This document shows, in pieces, positions 16,940 to 28,158 of a stretch of DNA of 64,000 nt. Both the position numbers and the translations under genes were made by a program. The notes under the pieces were generated by a model. That model was not told the DNA's origin. It saw only the letters and a program-made list of their open reading frames with translations, and did no database searches. Each line of letters opens with the position of its first letter. Position 1 is the first letter of the stretch. Origin of the DNA: Actinomyces timonensis DSM 23838 (GTDB lineage Bacteria; Actinomycetota; Actinomycetes; Actinomycetales; Actinomycetaceae); contig NZ_JH806632.1 in assembly GCF_000295095.1 (NCBI RefSeq), positions 1,113,696-1,177,695 of the forward strand, written 5' to 3'.

Positions 16940-17703
16940 CAGTTGACCTCCGGGTCGTTGAGGACCGAGGCCGGGCGGCCCTCGGATCGGGGCATCCAGT
17001 AGGAGAACTTAGCGTAGGTGATCCACCGGTGGTCGTTGCCCCACTCGCCCACCGTCAGCGAGTGGCAGGTGGTCAGGGTGAGCATGCGGTCGGTGGCCGC
17101 GACCTCCGGGTGGTGCGGGACGGGCGCGATGACGTCGACGGTGCTCGGGTCCACGATCTCGTGCTCGGTGACCGTGTAGACGTACCAGGTGTCCTTGGTG
17201 GCCACGACGACCTCATCCCCGCTCTCGAGCAGGTCGATGCGCCGGAAGGAGTTGCCGGAGGTGCGCCGGTGCCCGGCCATCGCGAAGTTCCCGACGTCGC
17301 CCACCTGCTGAGTGGACGGGTAGTGGCCGGCGACGGCGGAGTCGAGGATGTCCGCTGACGTGCCCTCCAGGATCGGCATGTTGTTGTTCGTCTTGCCGTA
17401 CCACTTGGGCACGATGAGCATGCCGATGGTCTCCCCGTTGCCGACGGCGTCGGGCACCGGGGGGTTGTCGTAGTGCTTGATGCCCTCGGTCTTGGGGGAG
17501 TCGACCTGCTGGCTCTGGAAGGCGTCGCGCGTGGCGGCGGCCTCCTCCTGGGCGTCCAGGCTGGTCCACCACAACTGCCAGGTGAGGAAGAGGGCGATGA
17601 CGAGACCCACGGTGATGAGGATCTCGCCGACACCGGTGATCATGATGTCGAGCGCCGAGCGCTTCTTGCGCCCGGCCGCGCCGCCATGCCTCATGCTGGT
17701 CAT
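16939..17703 (-). CDS. srtE: Class E sortase
   Basis: A membrane-anchored transpeptidase of 254 residues that attaches LPXTG/LAXTG-type surface proteins to peptidoglycan. A basic N-terminus precedes one span (about 22-45, ITGVGEILITVGLVIALFLTW). The catalytic domain has His145 in MAGHRRT, Cys213 in TLTTCHS and Arg226 in NDHRW, the sortase triad. The ATG at 17701-17703 follows GGAGTGCGG; the frame continues upstream without a site. The position next to crgA, opposite to pknB, matches the SrtE-like sortase of many actinobacteria. Confidence 0.9.
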   Translation of the reverse strand: MTSMRHGGAAGRKKRSALDIMITGVGEILITVGLVIALFLTWQLWWTSLDAQEEAAATRDAFQSQQVDSPKTEGIKHYDNPPVPDAVGNGETIGMLIVPKWYGKTNNNMPILEGTSADILDSAVAGHYPSTQQVGDVGNFAMAGHRRTSGNSFRRIDLLESGDEVVVATKDTWYVYTVTEHEIVDPSTVDVIAPVPHHPEVAATDRMLTLTTCHSLTVGEWGNDHRWITYAKFSYWMPRSEGRPASVLNDPEVN

Positions 17704-17922
17704 CCGCACTCCGTCTTCTGCAGGACTTTCCTCAGGGATGTGGCGGGACTGATAGCCTGCCCTCCGCTCAACCGCCAGTCTAGGACGTCGTCCCTGCTTG
17801 TAGGGGCAGGCGTGATCACACTCCCATCTCTCGCCTCGCGCCACCCATGCCCTAGGCTAAGAGCGTTTCTGTGCCCGCACACGAGCCCTTCCCCAGGCTC
17901 GCCATGCTAGGAGGAGGCCCGC

Positions 17923-18282
17923 GTGGCCCTGCTGAACAAGCTCAAGAAGTCTGATGATGAGGCGAAGCGCAGCGCCAAGCGCTCGGGCAACCCGGCCAAG
18001 GCGAAGGCGGCCGAGGAGGAGTCGCGCGCTGCGGCCAACCGTGTCTCCCGCGTTCCCCAGAAGGTCGGGCGCACCGGAAGTCCCGGCTGGTACGCCCCGG
18101 CGATGGTCGCGCTCATGGTCATCGGGCTCCTGTGGGTCGTGGTGACCTACCTGTTCAAGGGGATGTACCCGCTGCCGTACTTCCTGGACCACCACGCCGC
18201 GGACTGGCTGTCCAACGGGAATCTCTACGTCGGCTTCATCATCATGATGGTCGGCTTCCTCGGCCTGCTGCGCTGGAAGTAG
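17923..18282 (+). CDS. crgA: CrgA cell division protein
   Basis: A divisome membrane protein of 119 residues with two spans (about 58-80 and 99-117). The C-terminal half is typical CrgA (GSPGWYAPAMVALMVIGLLW, GNLYVGFIIMMVGFLGLLRW). The N-terminal 50 residues are Lys/Ala-rich and longer than in the mycobacterial protein of about 93 residues. CrgA bridges FtsZ, FtsQ, FtsI and CwsA and is needed for correct septum formation. The start is GTG 17923, behind AGGAGG. It is divergent from the sortase gene. Confidence 0.95.
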   Translation: MALLNKLKKSDDEAKRSAKRSGNPAKAKAAEEESRAAANRVSRVPQKVGRTGSPGWYAPAMVALMVIGLLWVVVTYLFKGMYPLPYFLDHHAADWLSNGNLYVGFIIMMVGFLGLLRWK

Positions 18283-18332
18283 GCCCCGCGCCCCTGCCGT
18301 GCTCGACGCCCGGCCGGCGCTCACACCACGAT

Positions 18333-18376
18333 CGACGACGGCGCCCCGACCTCTCAAGGCAGGGGCGCCGTCGTCG
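18333..18376. terminator. Strong bidirectional hairpin terminator
   Basis: A perfect 15-bp stem, CGACGACGGCGCCCC (18333-18347) with GGGGCGCCGTCGTCG (18362-18376), and a 14-base loop. It lies between crgA and the convergent 156-residue gene and so can end transcription from both. Confidence 0.85.
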
Positions 18377-18423
18377 CGACATGTCATGACGCGGGCACAG
18401 GCGCGATCCGCGCCCGGTGGGGC

Positions 18424-18894
18424 TCAGGCCTCGGCGGCCTCAGCGCCCTCCTCGGCGGAGTCGGCCCAGTACTCCTCGGCCCACGGGTCCTCGACGGGCT
18501 GGCTGCGGCGCCAGGCGACGTAGGCGGCGCCAGCGGCGGCGGTGACAACGGTCGTCCAGGCGAGGAGCTTGAGGCCACGGCGGCAGCAGCGCTTCTTGGG
18601 GGCGACGACGGGCGCGGGGGCCTCGGCGATCGCGGCGCGGGCGGCCTCGGCGGCGCGCTGGGCGCGCGGCAGGTAGTCGTCGACGACGCGGGCGCGGGCC
18701 TCGCTGTAGGCGGGCTCGAAACGCGTCTGCGCCTCCTTGGCGGCGCGGGAGATGTTCTCCCCGGCGCGGGCGACGTGCGGGGCGGCCCACTCGGCGGCGC
18801 GCTCGGCCCTCTCGGCGATGGCGTCGGCGAGGTTGGCGGCCTCCTGGCGGAGGTGGTCCGAGTCGATCCTCTTGTCGGCGGTCTTGCAAGGCAT
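18424..18894 (-). CDS. Ala-rich membrane-anchored hypothetical protein
   Basis: A 156-residue protein. The N-terminal 100 residues are an Ala/Glu/Arg-rich amphipathic helix region (AERAERAAEWAAPHVARAGE and following), probably coiled coil. The Cys-containing basic patch KKRCCRRG (about 105-112) is followed by one membrane span (about 114-130) and an acidic tail rich in Glu, Trp and Ala. The ATG at 18892-18894 has GGAGGAG at good spacing. The type is common beside crgA and the cyclophilin gene in actinobacteria, without known function. Confidence 0.8.
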   Translation of the reverse strand: MPCKTADKRIDSDHLRQEAANLADAIAERAERAAEWAAPHVARAGENISRAAKEAQTRFEPAYSEARARVVDDYLPRAQRAAEAARAAIAEAPAPVVAPKKRCCRRGLKLLAWTTVVTAAAGAAYVAWRRSQPVEDPWAEEYWADSAEEGAEAAEA

Positions 18895-19090
18895 GGCGCT
18901 CTCCTCCTGGGGGCATTCAGATGGTGGTGTCGCGGGGTGCCAGGGCGGCGTGAGGCGAACTGGGACCCATGGTGGCACTCTTCACGCCCGGGCGGGGACT
19001 CTTGATGACGGCGTTTTGCCTGGGGTGAACACACCCCGCAACCCTCGGGCGCACCGGCACTCGATGGCCCGCCCATGGGACGATGAGTCC

Positions 19091-19612
19091 ATGGAAGCGA
19101 TTCTTCACACCACCCTCGGAGATATTCGTCTGACGCTCTTCCCGGAGCAGGCGCCCGTGACCGTTGAGAACTTCGTCGGGCTCGCCACCGGGTCTCGAAC
19201 CTGGACGGATCCGCGCACTGGTGAGAGCTCCAACGCCCCCCTGTACGACAATGTCGTCTTTCACCGGGTTATCCCGAACTTCATGATCCAGGGCGGGGAC
19301 CCGCTCGGCACCGGCCGCGGCGGCCCCGGCTACACCTTCGACGATGAGATCGACCCGAACCTCACCTTCGACGCCCCGTACGTCCTGGCCATGGCCAACG
19401 CCGGGCGCCACATGGGCAAGGGCACCAACGGCTCGCAGTTCTTTATCACCACGGCCCCCACGACGTGGCTGCACGGCAAGCACACGATCTTCGGCGCCGT
19501 CGCCGACGACGAGTCGAAGGCCGTGGTGGACGCGATCTCGGCGACGCCGACGGACAGCACCGACCGTCCGCTGCAGGACATCACCATCACCTCAGTGAGC
19601 GTCGTCCAGTGA
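19091..19612 (+). CDS. ppiA: Cyclophilin-type peptidyl-prolyl isomerase
   Basis: A single-domain cyclophilin of 173 residues that speeds cis-trans isomerisation at Pro. Typical motifs: VTVENFVGLA, FHRVIPNFMIQGGDPLGTG with the catalytic Arg and the QGGD of the active site, LAMANAGRHMGKGTNGSQFFI, and the WLHGKHTIFG end. There is no signal peptide, so it acts in the cytosol. The gene overlaps the rhomboid gene by 4 bases; the pairing of ppiA with a rhomboid gene near gyrA is conserved in actinobacteria. Confidence 0.96.
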   Translation: MEAILHTTLGDIRLTLFPEQAPVTVENFVGLATGSRTWTDPRTGESSNAPLYDNVVFHRVIPNFMIQGGDPLGTGRGGPGYTFDDEIDPNLTFDAPYVLAMANAGRHMGKGTNGSQFFITTAPTTWLHGKHTIFGAVADDESKAVVDAISATPTDSTDRPLQDITITSVSVVQ

Positions 19613-20475
19613 CGACGACGGGCGGCCCAGGCGCCCCTGAGGCAGAGGCGCCGGTCTGCCCGCGCCACCCTGATCGGGTGGCCTACGTGCGCTGCCAGCG
19701 CTGCGGCCGGCCGGTGTGCCCCGCCTGCCAGGTGCCCAGCGCCGTCGGCGTGCACTGCGTCGACTGCGCCACTCGAGCGAGCTCCGGCCGCCGGGCCCCG
19801 ACGACGGTGCTCGGCGGCCGCCTCACCGGCGGCTCCACGCTCATCACCAAGGCACTCATCGCCGTATGCGTCGTCGTCTTCATCGCCCAGAAGCTCCCCG
19901 CGGCGACTGGGATGGGGCTGGACGTGGTCCGGGACCTGGCTCTCGTGCCCGCCTTCGTGGGCGCTGAGCCGTGGCGACTGCTGACCAGCGCGCTCCTGCA
20001 CGGGTCGATCATGCACCTGGCCTTCAACATGTGGGCCCTGTGGGTGCTGGGCGAGGCACTCGAGCCCCTTCTGGGCCGCTGGCGCTACAGCGCGCTCATG
20101 GCGCTGGGCGCCCTGGGAGGCTCGACGGCGGTGTACTGGTTGTCCTCGCCGGACTCACTGGACTGGTACACCGCGACCGTGGGCGCCTCCGGGGCGGTCT
20201 TCGGGCTGTTCGCCGCCCTGTTCGTCATCCAGCGGCGCTTCGGCCGCGACACCACGAGCATCGTGGGGATCCTCGTGCTCAATCTCGTCTTCTCTTTCAC
20301 CGCGGCGGGGATCTCCTGGCAGGGCCACCTGGGCGGGCTCGTCACTGGCGGGATCGTCGCGGCGATCTACGCCTGGGCGCCGCGCGAACGGCGGGGCGCC
20401 CTCTCGGCCGCTGGCACCGGCGCCGTCGCGCTGCTCCTCGTTGGCCTCGTGGCCCTGCGCCTGGCAAGCGTCTGA
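19609..20475 (+). CDS. Rhomboid intramembrane protease with N-terminal zinc ribbon
   Basis: A 288-residue protein. The N-terminal 45 residues have a B-box-like zinc-binding pattern (CPRHPDRVAYVRCQRCGRPV, CPAC, CVDC). The rhomboid core of six spans follows, with HGSIMHLAFNMWALWVLG, the nucleophile Ser in GASGAVFGL and the catalytic His in WQGHLGGL. It probably cuts within membrane spans of unknown substrates. The GTG at 19609 overlaps the stop of ppiA. Confidence 0.93.
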   Translation: MTTTGGPGAPEAEAPVCPRHPDRVAYVRCQRCGRPVCPACQVPSAVGVHCVDCATRASSGRRAPTTVLGGRLTGGSTLITKALIAVCVVVFIAQKLPAATGMGLDVVRDLALVPAFVGAEPWRLLTSALLHGSIMHLAFNMWALWVLGEALEPLLGRWRYSALMALGALGGSTAVYWLSSPDSLDWYTATVGASGAVFGLFAALFVIQRRFGRDTTSIVGILVLNLVFSFTAAGISWQGHLGGLVTGGIVAAIYAWAPRERRGALSAAGTGAVALLLVGLVALRLASV

Positions 20476-20510
20476 GGGGCCTCCAGGCGACAGCGAATCA
20501 CACCGTTGTT

Positions 20511-20618
20511 GTTCATCCACACCTGGGGACAACCATGTGGAAGAACAGCGCTGTAGTTTTCCACAGGCCTATCCCCAAGTGGGGAAAGCCCGGAATTGCA
20601 ACCCTTCATTTATCCACA
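20511..20618. promoter_or_regulatory. DnaA-box cluster away from oriC
   Basis: One perfect box TTATCCACA lies at 20610-20618, TTTTCCACA (one mismatch) at 20557-20565 and TCATCCACA (one mismatch) at 20513-20521. TGTGGAAGA at 20536-20544 is weaker, on the other strand. TCCACAGGCCT occurs twice. The cluster lies in the 251-bp gap between the rhomboid gene and the HXXEE gene, about 11 kb from dnaA. It could bind DnaA for titration or reactivation, or be part of a split origin. No promoter or gene is visible in the gap. Confidence 0.55.
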
Positions 20619-20726
20619 GGCCTCCACAAGGCTCATGCCCGCGCTTCTTCGCAGCCTGTGGGCAGCCGAGGCGGATTGTGATTCGGGCGCGCTCTAACTG
20701 TGCTCGATCTGTGGTCAGACCCGGGC

Positions 20727-21239
20727 TCAGGAGGCGGCCGTCTCGCCGCGCCGGCCCCTCGTTGCGAGATAGGCAGCGCCGTGGGCGGCGCCGGCGACGA
20801 CGGGGAAGGCCGGGATGACCCACCAGCTGGGGCGCACCGCCACGCCCTCCTCGCGCAGGACGCGCCGGGCCCAGAGCCAGGACGGAAGGACGATGGGCAG
20901 GGCGGTCGCGCAGCCACTGGTGTAGCCACGGGCCAGCAGCGCTGAGCCGAGGTGGCTGAAGGTGTGGAGCCCGTAACCCTGGAGCAGCGCCTGGTAGAGC
21001 CAGGATCGGCCGCGGCTGCGCTGCCCTCGGATAGAGCCGACGGCGAAGAGCGCCGCCATGATGCCCATCGCCACCTGGACGTGCTCGCGGGAGACGCCAT
21101 TGCGGCGCAGCTCCTCGGGGAACCAGTCGATCCGCTCGGCCAGCTCGCGCGAGGCGGAGGGCATCGTCACGTACTCCTCGAGGTCGTGGGCTGCCCATGA
21201 GAAGAAGAGGCCTGCGGTGGCCAGGTCGACGCGGTCCAT
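20727..21239 (-). CDS. HXXEE domain membrane protein
   Basis: A 170-residue protein with the motif SWAAHDLEEYVTMP near its start (His18, Glu21, Glu22), which defines the HXXEE family. About five hydrophobic spans follow (AMGIMAALFAVGSI, the QGYGLHTFSHLGSALLARG and TALPIVLPSWLWA regions, WWVIPAFPVVAG). The function of the family is unknown. The ATG follows AGGAGGAAGG. It is divergent from a TetR gene 112 bp away, which probably controls it. Confidence 0.85.
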   Translation of the reverse strand: MDRVDLATAGLFFSWAAHDLEEYVTMPSASRELAERIDWFPEELRRNGVSREHVQVAMGIMAALFAVGSIRGQRSRGRSWLYQALLQGYGLHTFSHLGSALLARGYTSGCATALPIVLPSWLWARRVLREEGVAVRPSWWVIPAFPVVAGAAHGAAYLATRGRRGETAAS

Positions 21240-21351
21240 GGTTCCTTCCTCCTATTTCGCGACTACCTGTTGCGTAACTAGGATAGCGCTGTTTGGGCGC
21301 ATTTGGAAGAATCCGCTCCGATGCCGCCACGGCGGTCCGAGAGGGATGGGG

Positions 21352-21966
21352 ATGGTCACCATGGAGTCGAGCGCAGAGTCGAGCGCACCGCGGGGCGGCG
21401 GGCGACCGCGTGATCCTGAGATCGACGCGCGGATCCTCACCGCGGCCGCGCGCCTCATGGCCTCAGGGGGGCTGGGCGCCCTGCGGGCCGATGCCCTGGC
21501 CACAGCCGCCGGCGTCCCCAAATCGACGATCTACCGGCGGTGGGGGACCCTCGTGGACCTCGCGGTGGACGCTGTGGACGCGGCGCTCGGGCCGCGGAGC
21601 CTTCCCGCCACGGGGGACCCCTTGGCCGATCTGGTCGCGCATATCCAGCGCGCGCACACGGTGCTGGCGACGCCGCCCTTCGGGGCGGTCATCATCCAGA
21701 TCGCGCATGAGCTGCTGTCGCGGCCCGAGGCGGCCGCGTCCTATCGGGCGAGGGTCATCGCGCCCTTGCGGGATGGGGCGATCGACGCCGTCGCCCGCGC
21801 GATTGAGGCGGGGCAGTGGGAGGGGCCCGAGGCTGCTCTCAGCGTCGACATGATGATCGGCACCGTCCTGTACCGCCTCACCTACCTCGGGGTGGAGATG
21901 AGCCTCGAGGAGGCCTTCGAGTTAGTCGAGACGGTGGCCGGCCGCCCGCTTCCCAGGCCCGTCTGA
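21352..21966 (+). CDS. TetR-family transcriptional regulator
   Basis: A protein of about 204 residues. The N-terminal TetR DNA-binding domain includes ILTAAARLMASGG and the helix-turn-helix DALATAAGVPKSTIYRRWG (about residues 40-65). The C-terminal half, with an AISDAALSK-free helical ligand domain ending SLEEAFELVETVAGRP, is of the TetR_C type. In-frame ATG codons at 21346, 21352 and 21361 are all possible; 21352 has GAGGG six bases upstream. Divergent from the HXXEE gene, so autoregulation plus control of that gene is likely. The 112-bp gap contains TTGCGTAACTAGGAT but no clear palindrome. Confidence 0.85.
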   Translation: MVTMESSAESSAPRGGGRPRDPEIDARILTAAARLMASGGLGALRADALATAAGVPKSTIYRRWGTLVDLAVDAVDAALGPRSLPATGDPLADLVAHIQRAHTVLATPPFGAVIIQIAHELLSRPEAAASYRARVIAPLRDGAIDAVARAIEAGQWEGPEAALSVDMMIGTVLYRLTYLGVEMSLEEAFELVETVAGRPLPRPV

Positions 21967-21993
21967 ATGGCGCGGCGCCGTCGGGCGTATTGG

Positions 21994-22182
21994 TCATCGC
22001 GCGCGCCTCTTCCTCAGGCGGTCCGCCCGCAGGCGGCCGACATCGCTGTTGAGGGAATCGACGGCGTCGACGACGGCATCGAGGATCCCTAATGCCCGCA
22101 GGACCTGACTGACACTGCGGAAGCTGACACCCGGGTCTCCTGTCTCGATCTTGCGCAGGGTGTCGCGGGTGATGCCCGCGCC
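21994..22182 (-). pseudogene. Truncated XRE-type regulator fragment
   Basis: The frame reads GAGITRDTLRKIETGDPG, then FRSVSQVLRALGILDAVV and a basic C-terminus ending RLRKRRAR at TGA 21994-21996. This is the second half of an XRE/HipB-like helix-turn-helix protein. The first helices are missing: upstream of Gly at about 22176 the frame is unrelated sequence, and 22 bases beyond that tRNA-Ala begins. No good start or ribosome site exists. It looks like the remnant of a mobile or toxin-antitoxin element that used the tRNA as a target. Confidence 0.7.
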
Positions 22183-22203
22183 ATCGCGGGTGGTGGTCGG
22201 GAG

Positions 22204-22276
22204 TGGAGCCAACGGGACTCGAACCCGTAACCCCCTGCTTGCAAAGCAGGTGCGCTACCAATTGCGCCATGGCCCC
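22204..22276 (-). tRNA. tRNA-Ala (TGC anticodon)
   Basis: Read on the minus strand, 73 nt: acceptor stem GGGGCCA/TGGCTCC with discriminator A (one G-U pair), D arm with TTGGTAGCGC, anticodon loop TTTGCAA with anticodon TGC, T arm ACGGGTTCGAGTCCCGT. CCA is not encoded. The pairing with tRNA-Ile near gyrA is standard in actinobacteria. Confidence 0.97.
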
Positions 22277-22291
22277 TGGGAGGCGCGAGGC

Positions 22292-22432
22292 TCAGATCTC
22301 CTCGACCGGGTCTGTGACCTCGGCCCAGGCGGCCTGCTCCTTGCGGGCGGCCTCGTACCTGAGCCAGGTCGCGTACGCGAGCGCGCCCATGCACGAGAAA
22401 ACCGCAGCGGTCAGGGCTGTCCGGTTCCTCAT
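22292..22432 (-). CDS. DLW-39 family small protein
   Basis: A 46-residue frame between tRNA-Ala and tRNA-Ile: MRNRTALTAAVFSCMGALAY, then WLRYEAARKEQAAWAEVTDP and an acidic end. One N-terminal membrane span (about 6-22) precedes an Arg/Lys/Glu helix with the AAWAEVTDP end that matches the DLW-E-TDP pattern of the actinobacterial DLW-39 family. That family is normally encoded in this spot, next to the gyrA-linked tRNAs. The start ATG is at 22430-22432, with AGGAGG-like GGCGAGGAGG upstream. Function unknown. Confidence 0.8.
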   Translation of the reverse strand: MRNRTALTAAVFSCMGALAYATWLRYEAARKEQAAWAEVTDPVEEI

Positions 22433-22463
22433 GTGGAGCCTCCTCGCCGTCGCTGCGGTGCCG

Positions 22464-22537
22464 TGGGCCTAGCTGGACTCGAACCAGCGACCTCATCCTT
22501 ATCAGGGATGCGCTCTAACCAACTGAGCTATAGGCCC
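22464..22537 (-). tRNA. tRNA-Ile (GAT anticodon)
   Basis: Read on the minus strand, 74 nt: acceptor stem GGGCCTA/TAGGCCC with discriminator A, D arm TAGCTCAGTTGGTTAGAGC, anticodon loop CTGATAA with anticodon GAT, T arm CTGGTTCGAGTCCAG. CCA is not encoded. Confidence 0.97.
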
Positions 22538-22585
22538 TTGAGACCGGATGAGATTATCCCATCGGGTCTGGGACAACCAAATCGG

Positions 22586-23062
22586 TCAGTCGTCCGCCAG
22601 TGTGAGATGAATCCCGCCGACGAGCGAGGCGATGACGTTGTAGATGAGGGATGCCAGTGTGCACAGCGCGGTGCTCAGGATGAGGTTGACGACCGCGATG
22701 ATCGTGGACATCGAGATGGCCCGGGAGAACTTCATGTACTCCACGACGCCGGTGAAGGCATTGGACTGGGTGTCGACGACGGAGCTCACGAGGTTCTGGA
22801 TCTGGGAGAACACGTGCATCGAGTCGAGCATGAACCACACGATGGCGGCGCCGACCACCATCATGATGCCAATCGCCACGTTGAGCAGCAGGGACACCTT
22901 GAGCACGGACCACGGGTCGATGCGGTTGACTACGAGGCGCACGCGGCGCGGGCTGCCAAGCGCGGGCTGCTTGCCACCCTTGCCGGGCTTCGCGGCGCCG
23001 GCCGCGGGCGGGTTCGTTCCGATGGATGCGTCCAGGGGCTGGGCGGCGTCGGGCTGGCTCAT
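22586..23062 (-). CDS. DUF3566 membrane protein
   Basis: A 158-residue protein with a disordered Pro/Gly/Lys N-terminus (about 40 residues). The conserved DUF3566 domain follows: [20 protein letters not shown], a first span, QIQNLVSSV, the [20 protein letters not shown] segment, and a second span region ending with a short tail. Genes of this family sit directly after gyrA across actinobacteria. The role is unknown; a link to division has been suggested from gene order. The ATG overlaps the gyrA stop by 4 bases. Confidence 0.92.
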   Translation of the reverse strand: MSQPDAAQPLDASIGTNPPAAGAAKPGKGGKQPALGSPRRVRLVVNRIDPWSVLKVSLLLNVAIGIMMVVGAAIVWFMLDSMHVFSQIQNLVSSVVDTQSNAFTGVVEYMKFSRAISMSTIIAVVNLILSTALCTLASLIYNVIASLVGGIHLTLADD

Positions 23063-25626
23063 TGGTCCTCACTCTCGTCGTCGCTCAACGCTACCGCGTC
23101 GGCGGGGGCCTGTGCAGAGTCATCGGCGTCGAGGTCCCGCTCAGCGTTGCGGGCCACCGCGATAATGCGGTCGCCGTCGTCCGGCTTCGCGAAGGTCACG
23201 CCCTGTGTGGCGCGGCCGGTCACGGAGACCTCGGCGATGGCGGAGCGAACCACCTTCCCGGAGGCCATGATGCACATCACCTCGTCGGTGGGGGCGGTGA
23301 CAAGCGCGCCCACGAGGTCGCCGCGCTCCTCGACGAGGTTGGCAACCTTGACCCCCAGGCCACCGCGACCCTTGACGGGATAGTCGCGCACATTGGTTCG
23401 CTTGGCGAAGCCGCCCTCGGTGACAACGAACAGGTCGGCGCTGACCCACGACGGGTCGATGACATCCATGGCGAGCAGGGAGTCGCCCTCGCGGAAGCGC
23501 ATGCCGGTGACGCCGCTCGTGGCGCGCCCGGTGGGACGCAGGGTGGCGTCGTCGGCGTGGAAGCGCAGGGACTGGCCGTGGCGGGAGACGAGCAGCAGGT
23601 CCTGACCCGTGGACAGGAGGGAGGCGGAGATGAGCTCGTCGGGGTTGCCGTCCTCGTCGTCGCGCAGGTTGATGGCGATGATGCCGCCCGAGCGGTTGGA
23701 GTCGTACTCGGACAGGCGCGTCTTCTTCACCAGGCCGCGGCGGGTGGCGAGCACGAGGTAGTCGGCCTGGTCGTAGGCGCCGAGCTCCATGACCTGGGCG
23801 ATCTCCTCGCCGGGCTGGAAGGCGAGCAGGTTGGCCACGTGCTGGCCCTTGGAGTCACGGCCGCCCTCGGGCAGCTCGTAGGCCTTGGCGCGGTAGACGC
23901 GGCCGAGGTTGGTGAAGAACAGCAGCCAGCGGTGCGTGGTGGTCACCCCGAAGTGCTGGACGATGTCGTCCTCGCGCAGGGTGGCGCCGCGCACGCCCTT
24001 GCCGCCGCGGTGCTGGGAGCGGTAGGCGTCGGTGCGGGTGCGCTTGGCGTAGCCGGAGCGGGTGATGGTGACGACGACCTCTTCCTCGGGGATGAGGTCC
24101 TCCATGCTCATCTCACCGTCGAAGGGGACGATCCGGGTGCGGCGCTCGTCGCCGAACTTGTCGACGATCTCGGCGAGCTCGGTGGAGACGATGTCGCGCT
24201 GGCGCTGCGGGGAGGCGATGATGTCGCGCAGGTCGGCGACCCTGGCCTGCAGGTCCTCGGCCTCCTGCTGGATCTTCAAGCGCTCCAGGGCGGCCAGGCG
24301 GCGCAGCTGGAGGGACAGGATCGCCTCGGCCTGGGCCTCGTCGACGCCGAGCAGCCCCATGAGGCCGGTGCGGGCCTCCTCGGTGGTCGGCGAGCGGCGG
24401 ATGAGCGCGATGACGGCGTCGAGCGCGTCGATCGCCTTGAGCAGACCCTCCAAGATGTGGAGGCGCTCCTCGGCCTTGCGCAGGCGGTAGCGGGAGCGGC
24501 GCACGATGACGTCGATCTGGTGGTCCACCCAGTGGCGCACGAAGCCGTCGATGCTGAGCGTGCGGGGAACCCCGTCGACCAGGGCGAGCATGTTGGCGGG
24601 GAAGTTGTCCTGCAGCGGGGTGCGCTTGTAGAGGTTGTTGAGGACCACCTTGGCGACGGCGTCGCGCTTGAGGACGATGACGAGCCGCTGACCGGTGCGC
24701 CCGGAGGTCTCGTCGCGGATGTCGGCGATGCCGCCGACCTGCCCGTCGCGCACGAGCTGGGCGATCTTGTCGGCCAGGTTGTCGGGGTTGACCTGGTAGG
24801 GCAGCTCGGTGACGACGAGGCACTGGCGGCCCTGGATCTCCTCGACGTTGACGACGGCGCGCTGGGTGATGGAGCCGCGCCCGGTGCGGTAGGCGTCCTC
24901 GATGCCGCGACGGCCCAGGATCGTGGCGCCCGTGGGGAAGTCGGGGCCGGGGATGATCTCGAGGAGGGCCTCGAGCAGCTCCTCGCGGGTGGCGTCGGGG
25001 TGATCGAGGAACCACTGGACGCCGCGGGCGACCTCGCGCAGGTTGTGCGGGGGGATGCGGGTGGCCATGCCCACCGCGATGCCCTCGGAGCCGTTGACGA
25101 GCAGGTTGGGGAAGCGGGCCGGCAGGATGACCGGCTCCTGGTTCTTGCCGTCGTAGTTGTCCTGGAAGTCGACGCTCTCCTCGTCGATGTCCCGGACCAT
25201 CTCCATGGCCAGGGGGGCCATCTTGCACTCGGTGTACCGGGGGGCGGCGGGGCCGAGGTTGCCGGGGGTCCCGAAGTTCCCCTGACCGGCCACGAGCGGG
25301 TAGCGCAGGGACCACCACTGCACGAGCCGCGCGAGGGCGTCGTAGATGGCGGCGTCGCCGTGGGGGTGGTAGTTACCCATGACCTCGCCGACGACGCGGG
25401 AGGACTTGGAGAAGGAGGAGTTGGGCCGGTAGCCGCCGTCGTACATGGCGTACAGGACACGGCGGTGGACGGGTTTGAGGCCGTCGCGCACGTCCGGCAG
25501 GGCGCGCCCGACGATGACGCTCATCGCGTAGTCCAGGTAGGAGCGCTGCATCTCCATCTGGAGGTCGACGGGCTGGATGCGGTCGTGCTCCCGGACGTCG
25601 GTGGGGGTGGTGGTCTCGTCGCTCAC
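23059..25626 (-). CDS. gyrA: DNA gyrase subunit A
   Basis: The breakage-reunion subunit of gyrase, 855 residues, normal length. The catalytic Tyr131 is in [13 protein letters not shown]. The quinolone-determining region reads [15 protein letters not shown]; the position equal to E. coli Ser83 is Ala92, while Asp96 (Asp87 of E. coli) is kept. The C-terminal beta-pinwheel contains the GyrA box QHRGGKG and six blade-like repeats, followed by an acidic tail. The start is GTG 25624-25626. gyrB lies 93 bp upstream on the same strand. Confidence 0.98.
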   Translation of the reverse strand: MSDETTTPTDVREHDRIQPVDLQMEMQRSYLDYAMSVIVGRALPDVRDGLKPVHRRVLYAMYDGGYRPNSSFSKSSRVVGEVMGNYHPHGDAAIYDALARLVQWWSLRYPLVAGQGNFGTPGNLGPAAPRYTECKMAPLAMEMVRDIDEESVDFQDNYDGKNQEPVILPARFPNLLVNGSEGIAVGMATRIPPHNLREVARGVQWFLDHPDATREELLEALLEIIPGPDFPTGATILGRRGIEDAYRTGRGSITQRAVVNVEEIQGRQCLVVTELPYQVNPDNLADKIAQLVRDGQVGGIADIRDETSGRTGQRLVIVLKRDAVAKVVLNNLYKRTPLQDNFPANMLALVDGVPRTLSIDGFVRHWVDHQIDVIVRRSRYRLRKAEERLHILEGLLKAIDALDAVIALIRRSPTTEEARTGLMGLLGVDEAQAEAILSLQLRRLAALERLKIQQEAEDLQARVADLRDIIASPQRQRDIVSTELAEIVDKFGDERRTRIVPFDGEMSMEDLIPEEEVVVTITRSGYAKRTRTDAYRSQHRGGKGVRGATLREDDIVQHFGVTTTHRWLLFFTNLGRVYRAKAYELPEGGRDSKGQHVANLLAFQPGEEIAQVMELGAYDQADYLVLATRRGLVKKTRLSEYDSNRSGGIIAINLRDDEDGNPDELISASLLSTGQDLLLVSRHGQSLRFHADDATLRPTGRATSGVTGMRFREGDSLLAMDVIDPSWVSADLFVVTEGGFAKRTNVRDYPVKGRGGLGVKVANLVEERGDLVGALVTAPTDEVMCIMASGKVVRSAIAEVSVTGRATQGVTFAKPDDGDRIIAVARNAERDLDADDSAQAPADAVALSDDESEDQ

Positions 25627-25719
25627 GTGGATCCTTCAGTGTCCTTCAATGTCCTTCGGTGCCTTGCCAGGCGGTGCTGCGGGGGCCGACGGCGGCGCGC
25701 GGGGCGCCGGCCGCGGCGA

Positions 25720-28158
<2,439 letters not shown>

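Noticed and set aside
17704-17844. An upstream extension of the sortase frame.
   Set aside because: The extra 47 residues are Arg/Glu-rich without a ribosome site; ATG 17703 has a good one.
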